A stretch of 64,000 bases of DNA from Brasilonema angustatum HA4187-MV1 (GTDB lineage Bacteria; Cyanobacteriota; Cyanobacteriia; Cyanobacteriales; Nostocaceae). The stretch covers positions 124,001 through 188,000 of the forward strand of contig JAHHGV010000008.1 of assembly GCA_019359695.1 (NCBI GenBank), read 5' to 3'. The notes under the pieces are model-generated. The model was given only the letters and a program-made list of their open reading frames with translations, was not told the DNA's origin and made no database searches. Below, in pieces: positions 58,488 to 64,000 of this stretch. Made by a program: the position numbers and the translations under genes. The first letter of the stretch is position 1. Each line of letters opens with the position of its first letter.

Positions 58488-58609
58488 ATCTTGCACCATT
58501 ATCAATCACCGTAGGGTGGGCACTGCCCACAACGTAAAAATAAGGTTTTGAGCGAACTCTAGGCAGTGCCCACCTTACAAAAATTGCAATAACGCAACTG
58601 CTGCAAGAT
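58488..58609. repeat. ATCTTGCACC-ended MITE (122 bp), copy 2
   Basis: Same length and orientation as 54551-54672, with a few substitutions. The two copies flank the AAA_35 and unknown genes as direct repeats. Confidence 0.8.
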
Positions 58610-58965
58610 GTGAGTCAACGCGCTTAACCCTCGCACGGCAGTGGCTCCCCTACACCCGTGACCCCCCTACACCCCTACACCCGTGACCCCCCTGTGTTTC
58701 TTGAGAGAAGATCTATTTTGACTTTCCACTTTTTGACTTACGTTTTGATATTAGCTTTGCTCTTAGTCTCTTAATCTCATAAAACTTATTTCATAACTCA
58801 TTAACAATCTCATACAAAAACTCATGAAAAAATATAAAAAATAAATCAATGTATCAATTGAGGTTATTTAGTACCTTTTATGCTGAGAATTCCACTGAAG
58901 AAGGACTTACGAAGACAAAATTCAGAATATGTCCTACGGACACGCTACGCGAACAGAATCGAATC

Positions 58966-59322
58966 GATGGTACTTGCAATATTGACGAAATTATTGATAC
59001 CATTCAATAGTAGCTACTGCAAGATTCTAAATCTTTACAATCAGCTACTACCTTCTTCCAAGAAGTTCTCAATGCGAGTATTAAAGCCCAATATGCTTTA
59101 TTACAAATGCAACAAAAGGGTTATATCACATCTTGCACCAAGAAAAGTTAATTAACTTTTAACACTCACCTGCGTTGCCTCAAGCCTTTATTCTTACGAA
59201 AAAAGACAAGAAAAACCGTGTCACTTTCTTGCGCTGCTTTTCACTAAGTCTGGGCTTATACGGAAAGGTGCAAGATTTAAGTTATCTTGTTCAAGAAGAT
59301 AACTCTGTTCCATTGCACTGAG
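58966..59322 (+). pseudogene. Fragment of a second YcaO cyclodehydratase gene
   Basis: 58966-59124 and 59286-59322 match 41611-41815 of the intact gene closely (for example CAATATTGACGAAATTAT and CTTCTTCCAAGAAGTTCTC). A stop codon (TAG where the intact gene has CAG) breaks the frame, and a MITE splits it at GGGTTAT/CTTGTTC. Only the N-terminal region of the protein is covered. It is non-functional. Confidence 0.8.
59125..59281. mobile_element. MITE inserted in the YcaO pseudogene
   Basis: ATCACATCTTGCACC on the left and GGTGCAAGATTTAAG on the right. TTAT flanks both sides (59121-59124 and 59282-59285), and removing the insert plus one TTAT restores the sequence of the intact gene. This gives exact ends for the ATCTTGCACC family. 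Confidence 0.85.
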
Positions 59323-59344
59323 AGACCATTTATAAAGTAAATCT

Positions 59345-59542
59345 TTAGACGACAAGGCGACGCAGCATGATAGGAGTCATAACAGCATATATGGCAGCTT
59401 GACTCGTTTGTAGAAGACGTTCGTAATCTTTACTGAGACGATGGTACTGGGTGAACTACCCAAATGTTCTTTCTACTACCCAACGCTTGGGTAAAATCTC
59501 AAACTCTTTTTCTGTACGGCGCATCACTTCAACATCAGCTAA
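59345..59542 (-). pseudogene. 3' fragment of an IS5-like DDE transposase
   Basis: Reading LADVEVMRRTEKEFEI, LPKRWVVERTFG, then a stop in place of the expected Trp, then QYHRLSKDYERLLQTS and IMLRRLVV. These blocks are typical of the end of IS5-type transposases (WVVERTFGW...RLSKDYE). Only the last ~65 codons remain. Confidence 0.8.
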
Positions 59543-59607
59543 ATTAATTCACACTCACAAATAATTCCGTTAATTTGTACATATAGTTAATTCTGAACTT
59601 TAAATCT

Positions 59608-60069
59608 ATGCCAGTTAAAGTAGGAGACACAGCCCCCAATTTCACATTACCGTCCCAAAACGGTACACCTGTGAGCCTGCAAGATTTTCGCGGTAAACCA
59701 GTCGTCCTGTACTTTTACCCCAAAGACGACACACCAGGATGTACGGCGGAATCGTGTGCTTTTCGCGATCAATACGAAGTTTTTAAAACAGCAGGTGCAG
59801 AAGTCATTGGTGTGAGTGGTGACTCACCCGAGTCTCACCAGAAATTTGCCGCCAAGTACCAACTGCCTTTTACCCTTTTAAGCGATAAAGGCGACCAAGT
59901 GCGCAAGCAATACGGCGCAACTACAGCCTTCGGTTTGATTCCGGGTCGGGTGAGTTATGTTATTGATAACCAAGGAGTTGTACAGTATGTCTTTGACTCA
60001 ATGTTTAACTTCAAAGGTCACGTCGAGGAAGCAATCAAAACATTGCAACAACTGCAAACAGCCTCATAG
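59608..60069 (+). CDS. prxQ: Peroxiredoxin Q/BCP
   Basis: 153 aa, single thioredoxin-fold domain. YPKDDTPGCTAESCAFRD holds the peroxidatic Cys and a second Cys five residues on, the pattern of atypical 2-Cys PrxQ/BCP enzymes, which reduce peroxides using thioredoxin. No signal peptide, so cytoplasmic. It is convergent with hpf, with a strong hairpin between them. Confidence 0.93.
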   Translation: MPVKVGDTAPNFTLPSQNGTPVSLQDFRGKPVVLYFYPKDDTPGCTAESCAFRDQYEVFKTAGAEVIGVSGDSPESHQKFAAKYQLPFTLLSDKGDQVRKQYGATTAFGLIPGRVSYVIDNQGVVQYVFDSMFNFKGHVEEAIKTLQQLQTAS

Positions 60070-60106
60070 CAGCGATGTTAAAGAGTGAATAAAGTTTTTT
60101 AAATAG

Positions 60107-60149
60107 GGTAAGTGGAGCGATCGCCTAAAGTGCAATCGCTCCACTTACC
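60107..60149. terminator. Bidirectional hairpin between prxQ and hpf
   Basis: GGTAAGTGGAGCGAT (60107-60121) pairs perfectly with ATCGCTCCACTTACC (60135-60149). It lies between two convergent genes. The T-runs on either side are weak, so it may act as a shared terminator or 3' stabiliser. Confidence 0.65.
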
Positions 60150-60159
60150 TTACTTGCTC

Positions 60160-60816
60160 CTACATCTTATTCTGGAAAGTCTTCTCCGGCATAGCAACGT
60201 GACCATTGGTTGTCTTGCCGTTCTTGCCGTTAGTATCACCATTATTGGTATGACGTGGTTGAATCACGCCATAACCACCGTGATTGCGTTCATAAATAAC
60301 ATTGATTTCGCCAGTATCCACATTGTGGAACATATAAAAGTCGTGTCCTACCAATTGCAGATGTTCTAAAGCTTCTGCCATCGTCATCGGAGGCATGGCA
60401 AAATATTTACAACGGACTACTTCTTCAGGTAGTTCTGGAGTGCGATCGCCAATTAAATCTGTGACTACTGCCTCTTGAACAACTCCTTCAATTGTTTCTT
60501 GCGCGTGTGTTTTCTTCTCTTGACGGCGCTCTTTATATTTACGCAGCCGACGGGCTATTTTGTCTGATACCAAATCTATACTGGCGTAGAGGTTCTCGCT
60601 ACTCTCCTCAGCACGAATAACACTGCCATTAGCATAAATCGTGACTTCAGCCGACTGCCTGGGATTAATTCGGGGATTACGAGCTACGCTCAGATGCACA
60701 TCTACTTCATGGGTGATGTTTTGATAATGACTTGCCGCCTTTTCAATTTTTTGATGCACATAATCCCTAATTGCATCGGTGATTTCAATATTTTTGCCGT
60801 GGATGACAAGCTTCAT
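60160..60816 (-). CDS. hpf: Long-form ribosome hibernation promotion factor (LrtA/HPF)
   Basis: 218 aa. [19 protein letters not shown] starts the ribosome-binding domain, and the long-form C-terminal dimerisation domain has [20 protein letters not shown] and [19 protein letters not shown]. It dimerises 70S ribosomes into inactive 100S particles under dark or starved conditions; the cyanobacterial gene is known as lrtA. The upstream stretch 60817-61354 has no gene and could hold a long 5' leader, as known for lrtA. Confidence 0.93.
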   Translation of the reverse strand: MKLVIHGKNIEITDAIRDYVHQKIEKAASHYQNITHEVDVHLSVARNPRINPRQSAEVTIYANGSVIRAEESSENLYASIDLVSDKIARRLRKYKERRQEKKTHAQETIEGVVQEAVVTDLIGDRTPELPEEVVRCKYFAMPPMTMAEALEHLQLVGHDFYMFHNVDTGEINVIYERNHGGYGVIQPRHTNNGDTNGKNGKTTNGHVAMPEKTFQNKM

Positions 60817-61354
60817 GCAAACTCTCCCGCTCTATATTTTTTGTGAATTTTGTTTCGGATGACAAGGAAATGCGGTAAGGTCTATGACTGCCGCCAGAAT
60901 CTATCGTGAACGGATTTAGACTGACTACATCTAAGTTTTTGTGAGGTTTGGCTCATCTTTACCTTACGAACCTCTGCTGTGATTCCAATCGGTTGAAAAG
61001 CAATCAGAGATTACGCAGACTTCTTTGGTTTTCTGCTTGGTGAAGGCTTAATCGTTTTTCCTAAAATACACAAGTCTTTTTGCTATTCTTAATTTTGTAT
61101 TTTCTGTCAACCATTGTTTAGGCGTCATCAGCCAGTAGACTTATTACTCTGTTGTTGGCGTGACAGTTCTTGCAGAAAATTCCTCCCAACTCCATTGAGG
61201 TTATATATTCAAAATTAGCATCTTGTATTTTGGAAAACCAATTCCTTGACTTTCCTTTAAAATCCTTTGCATAGCTTGACATTTTTCACCCCATATTGGT
61301 TACAAGAGATACATTTTGCTCTGTATTCTCGTTGATTTTTTCTTTGTTTGTAAT

Positions 61355-62041
61355 ATGTCTTTGCACAAAAATCGATGTTTGCTATATAACCAAGTAGTGA
61401 TACCATACTCAGATGCGCTGATGTGGCAGCGCACGCTTCTAGGTGAGCGCATTCAAAACCCAAGCCTGGAAGATGTGCTAATCTTGCTAGAACATCGGCC
61501 TGTCTACACTTTGGGGCAAGGAGCCAATTCAGAATTTCTGAAATTTGACCAGACTAACAGTACCTATGAAGTGCATCGAGTTGAACGAGGTGGCGAAGTC
61601 ACATACCATTGTCCTGGTCAACTGGTAGGATACCCAATTTTAAATTTGCAACATTACCATAAAGACCTCCACTGGTACTTGCGTCAACTAGAAGAAGTCT
61701 TAATTCGCACACTCAAAATGTATGGCTTACAAGGAGAACGCAATCCTGGTTTTACAGGTGTTTGGTTAGAAGGGCACAAAGTTGCTGCGATCGGGATTAA
61801 AGTCAGCCGTTGGATAACCATGCACGGCTTTGCATTAAATGTCTGTCCTGACATGAGCGGATTTGAGCGCATTGTACCTTGTGGTATTGCTGATAAACCT
61901 GTGGGCAGTTTAGCTCAGTGGATTCCGGACATTTCTTTGTTGGAGGTGCGCGCCCATGTGGCAAAGTGCTTTGCGGAAGTTTTTGAGGTTGAATTGGTTA
62001 TTGGTGATGTGAATGCAAGTTCCATTCTATACAATAGCTGA
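61355..62041 (+). CDS. lipB: Octanoyltransferase LipB
   Basis: 228 aa. [35 protein letters not shown] (catalytic Lys) and [17 protein letters not shown] (catalytic Cys) are the LipB signatures. It transfers octanoyl from acyl carrier protein to lipoyl domains. ATG at 61355 (MSLHKNRC) is chosen; an ATG 13 codons upstream adds a hydrophobic tail untypical of the family. No clear ribosome site. Confidence 0.94.
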   Translation: MSLHKNRCLLYNQVVIPYSDALMWQRTLLGERIQNPSLEDVLILLEHRPVYTLGQGANSEFLKFDQTNSTYEVHRVERGGEVTYHCPGQLVGYPILNLQHYHKDLHWYLRQLEEVLIRTLKMYGLQGERNPGFTGVWLEGHKVAAIGIKVSRWITMHGFALNVCPDMSGFERIVPCGIADKPVGSLAQWIPDISLLEVRAHVAKCFAEVFEVELVIGDVNASSILYNS

Positions 62042-62458
62042 AGAGAATTTAGCGATTTTTTGGAAGACGAAAAAGCTGCTGGTAACGGAGGCAGCAAAAA
62101 TGAACGTGGAGATTTTACTTATCAAGAACTTAGCTCGACTTTATCCATTGAAAAATAGCTTATTGTATGTGTAAGATACAGTTTACCAGTAGTAAATAGC
62201 AACTAACATGATGTAAAGAATTAGCCCAGTAGAATGCCTAAATCAGTAGCGTTAGTGTAGATGAAATCAAAGCAGAATCTCTAAGGACTTGCAGAGAAAT
62301 AAGATACCAGATAATGTAAAGGGTTAACGACCCAAAATGGGTCTAAATAAATAAACAGGGTCATCAAAGCAGAGCTATTTCATTCATGGATTATTGTTTT
62401 ATGGTTTATCTTGCCAATAATTTTGCCTTGCAAATCTCCAAACTTCATTTACCGAAAC
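62042..62458. other. Gene-free leader of the ureohydrolase gene
   Basis: AT-rich with no gene. I looked for a guanidine riboswitch because of the downstream gene and found no convincing guanidine-I or guanidine-II pattern. One GGGTTAACGACCC stem near 62320 has a loop that does not fit. Confidence 0.4.
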
Positions 62459-63652
62459 ATGACTGAACAATCTTTTACTGATCCTAATTCTCATTTTCAG
62501 CCAAGTTCTACGCAAGCAGGACGTGCGCTGGAAAAAGAAGCCCGTTTACCACTAACAGGCTGGCAGCAGGAAGTTTCTAGAGGACTAGAATTTGGGTTAG
62601 AGGCAGCAGACAGTATACGCGATCGCTCGATTCCTACCTTTTCTCGTGGAGAACTTCCTCACTTTGCCGGGATTAATACTTTCTTAAAAGCACCCTATTT
62701 AGAAGATGTGCGGAAAGTTGGTGAATACGACGTTGCGATCGTCGGCGTACCGCACGATTCGGGAACTACGTATCGACCTGGAACGCGTTTTGGTCCTCAA
62801 GGAATCCGCCGAATCTCCGCATTATATACCCCTTATAACTTTGAATTGGGTGTAGACCTGCGCGAGCAGATTACTTTATGTGATGTAGGTGACATTTTCA
62901 CCATTCCAGCTAATAATGAAAAGTCCTTTGACCAGATTTCCAAAGGCATTGCACATATTTTTAATTCAGGTGCATTCCCCATAATTTTAGGAGGCGATCA
63001 CTCAATAGGCTTTCCCACTGTTCGTGGTGTTTGTCGTCATTTAGGCGATAAAAAAGTCGGGATTATTCACTTTGATCGTCATGTGGATACCCAGGAAACA
63101 GATCTAGATGAAAGAATGCATACTTGTCCCTGGTTTCATGCCACAAATATCAAAAATGCTCCAGCAAAAAATTTGGTGCAATTGGGAATTGGTGGTTGGC
63201 AAGTACCGCGTCAAGGTGTTAAAGTTTGTCGAGAAAGAGCCACAAATATCTTAACAGTGACAGACATCACTGAAATGGGACTAGATGCAGCCGTCAACTT
63301 TGCCCTAGAGAGAGCATTAGACGGTACAGATTGCGTTTATATCAGTTTCGATATTGACTGTATTGATGCAGGATTTGTGCCTGGAACTGGTTGGCCCGAA
63401 CCTGGTGGATTATTACCGCGTGAGGCACTATATTTGCTGGGTAAGATTGTCCAAAACACACCTGTTTGTGGATTGGAAGTTGTAGAAGTTTCACCACCTT
63501 ATGATATTAGTGATATGACATCATTAATGGCGGCGCGAGTAATTTGTGATACTATGGCACATTTAGTTGTATCAGGTCAATTACCGCGCAAAGAAAAACC
63601 TGCATATATTCATCCCGCAACACAACCAGAGTTAGTGGAGGAATGGAGGTAA
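62459..63652 (+). CDS. Arginase-family ureohydrolase, probably nickel guanidine hydrolase (GdmH-like)
   Basis: 397 aa. Metal-binding blocks ILGGDHSIGFPT, IIHFDRHVDTQ and SFDIDCIDAGFVPGTGWPEP place it in the arginase/agmatinase family. The Arg in FDRHVD, where agmatinases have FDAH, and the DERMHTCPWFHATN block resemble cyanobacterial guanidine hydrolase (Synechocystis Sll1077 type), which splits guanidine to urea and ammonia with nickel. The following HypA-like gene supports a nickel enzyme. ATG at 62459 (MTEQSF) is preferred over TTG at 62411. Alternative: agmatinase. Confidence 0.82.
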   Translation: MTEQSFTDPNSHFQPSSTQAGRALEKEARLPLTGWQQEVSRGLEFGLEAADSIRDRSIPTFSRGELPHFAGINTFLKAPYLEDVRKVGEYDVAIVGVPHDSGTTYRPGTRFGPQGIRRISALYTPYNFELGVDLREQITLCDVGDIFTIPANNEKSFDQISKGIAHIFNSGAFPIILGGDHSIGFPTVRGVCRHLGDKKVGIIHFDRHVDTQETDLDERMHTCPWFHATNIKNAPAKNLVQLGIGGWQVPRQGVKVCRERATNILTVTDITEMGLDAAVNFALERALDGTDCVYISFDIDCIDAGFVPGTGWPEPGGLLPREALYLLGKIVQNTPVCGLEVVEVSPPYDISDMTSLMAARVICDTMAHLVVSGQLPRKEKPAYIHPATQPELVEEWR

Positions 63653-63655
63653 AGT

Positions 63656-64000
63656 TTGCACGAAACTGATATGACAAAGGCACTAATTTTAACAGTAAAA
63701 GATTGGTGGGAATCCCAACCTGAGCGCCCAGTAATTTCTCAAGTTCACTTAATTGTTGGTAAATTCACTTGCGTTGAACCTGCAAGTTTGCAATTTGCTT
63801 TTGAAGTACAAACGCGCAATACTTTTTTAGAAAAAGTCAAATTGATAATTCAAGAAACACCACTAATTGCCTTTTGTCATCGTTGTCAACAAGAATATTC
63901 ACCTCAAATTGGTTTACAGTACGCTTGTCCTGAGTGTAATACCTCAATGGAGGATATTCGCTCAGGTAGAGAATTAAAAATTGACAGAATTGAGTACGCT
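63656..64000 (+). CDS. HypA-like nickel chaperone (3' end outside window)
   Basis: At least 115 aa, running off the window. It begins TTG CAC GAA, so the protein starts MHETDMTKAL with the conserved nickel-binding MHE of HypA. Zinc Cys pairs follow in FCHRCQQEY and YACPECN. GGAGG lies 7 bp before the TTG, and the gene starts 4 bp after the preceding stop, so the two are co-transcribed. An internal ATG at 63671 would lose the MHE. Known GdmH operons carry HypA/HypB-like partners, which fits. Confidence 0.85.
   Translation, partial: MHETDMTKALILTVKDWWESQPERPVISQVHLIVGKFTCVEPASLQFAFEVQTRNTFLEKVKLIIQETPLIAFCHRCQQEYSPQIGLQYACPECNTSMEDIRSGRELKIDRIEYA

Noticed and set aside
58880-59155. 91-aa frame as a new gene
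   Set aside because: Most of it is the YcaO pseudogene read in the wrong frame plus the start of a MITE.
62150-62190. NtcA-type promoter (GTA-N8-TAC) before the ureohydrolase gene
   Set aside because: The best candidate, TGTATGTGTAAGATACA, has spacing of nine, not eight, and no matching -10 box was evident.
62315-62345. Guanidine-II riboswitch
   Set aside because: One GGG...ACGACCC stem exists, but the loop is not a clean ACGR tetraloop and the second hairpin is missing.

Overview
The window looks like chromosomal DNA of a filamentous, probably heterocyst-type (Nostocales-like) cyanobacterium. The evidence is a clear chlB gene, many GCGATCGC (HIP1) palindromes, heptamer and octamer short tandem repeats between genes, several MITE-like elements, an LrtA/HPF-type hibernation factor, Pkn2-type kinases and a cyanobacterial Omp85. 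No rRNA, tRNA or CRISPR array was seen.

Layout. 1-5.6 kb: a truncated repeat-domain gene, a secreted two-repeat protein, and a short unit made of a 57-aa peptide, a JmjC/Cupin_4 hydroxylase and a sucrase/ferredoxin-like protein; a convergent GNAT acetyltransferase follows. 5.6-11.2 kb: a UvrD/PcrA-like helicase, a GT39-type membrane glycosyltransferase and a decayed IS1 that cuts a gene remnant. 11.5-27.1 kb: a chemosensory locus resembling Wsp: CheR-TPR, one MCP remnant plus two almost identical MCPs in tandem, a WspD-like CheW, a CheA with two Hpt domains and a receiver, and CheB. It continues into a receiver-PP2C phosphatase, an HATPase-like switch kinase and an Slr1659/STAS-like antagonist, then an MscS channel and a second CheW. 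The pathway output is therefore probably partner switching rather than flagella or a diguanylate cyclase. 27.9-41 kb: a Ser/Thr kinase, Omp85, an LpxB-related protein, a nucleoside hydrolase, chlB, a DUF4336 protein, an HNH nuclease with its small partner, and an acyltransferase-like membrane protein.

41.4-48.3 kb is the most unusual accessory region. It holds a fused E1-like/YcaO cyclodehydratase, an LCM-type methyltransferase, two tandem unknown proteins whose 176-bp upstream regions are far more alike than the proteins themselves, and a radical SAM/SPASM-like enzyme. This may be an undescribed peptide-modification locus; the substrate is not proven. A broken second copy of the YcaO gene lies about 17 kb downstream and carries a MITE.

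48.4-59.6 kb: a 1922-aa Ser/Thr kinase-AAA-GAF protein that ends in an AAA_35-type NTPase instead of the usual histidine kinase, a second AAA_35 protein, an unknown 520-aa protein, and dense nested repeats. 59.6-64 kb returns to ordinary genes: a PrxQ-type peroxiredoxin, hpf, lipB, and a guanidine hydrolase/agmatinase-family gene followed by a HypA-like nickel chaperone that runs off the window.

Intergenic DNA is full of repeats: GCCAG...CTGGC palindromes, ATCTTGCACC-ended MITEs, AGGACTTACGCA-ended elements and G-rich octamers that could form quadruplexes. Some of these have entered coding sequence, most clearly the cheA linker.
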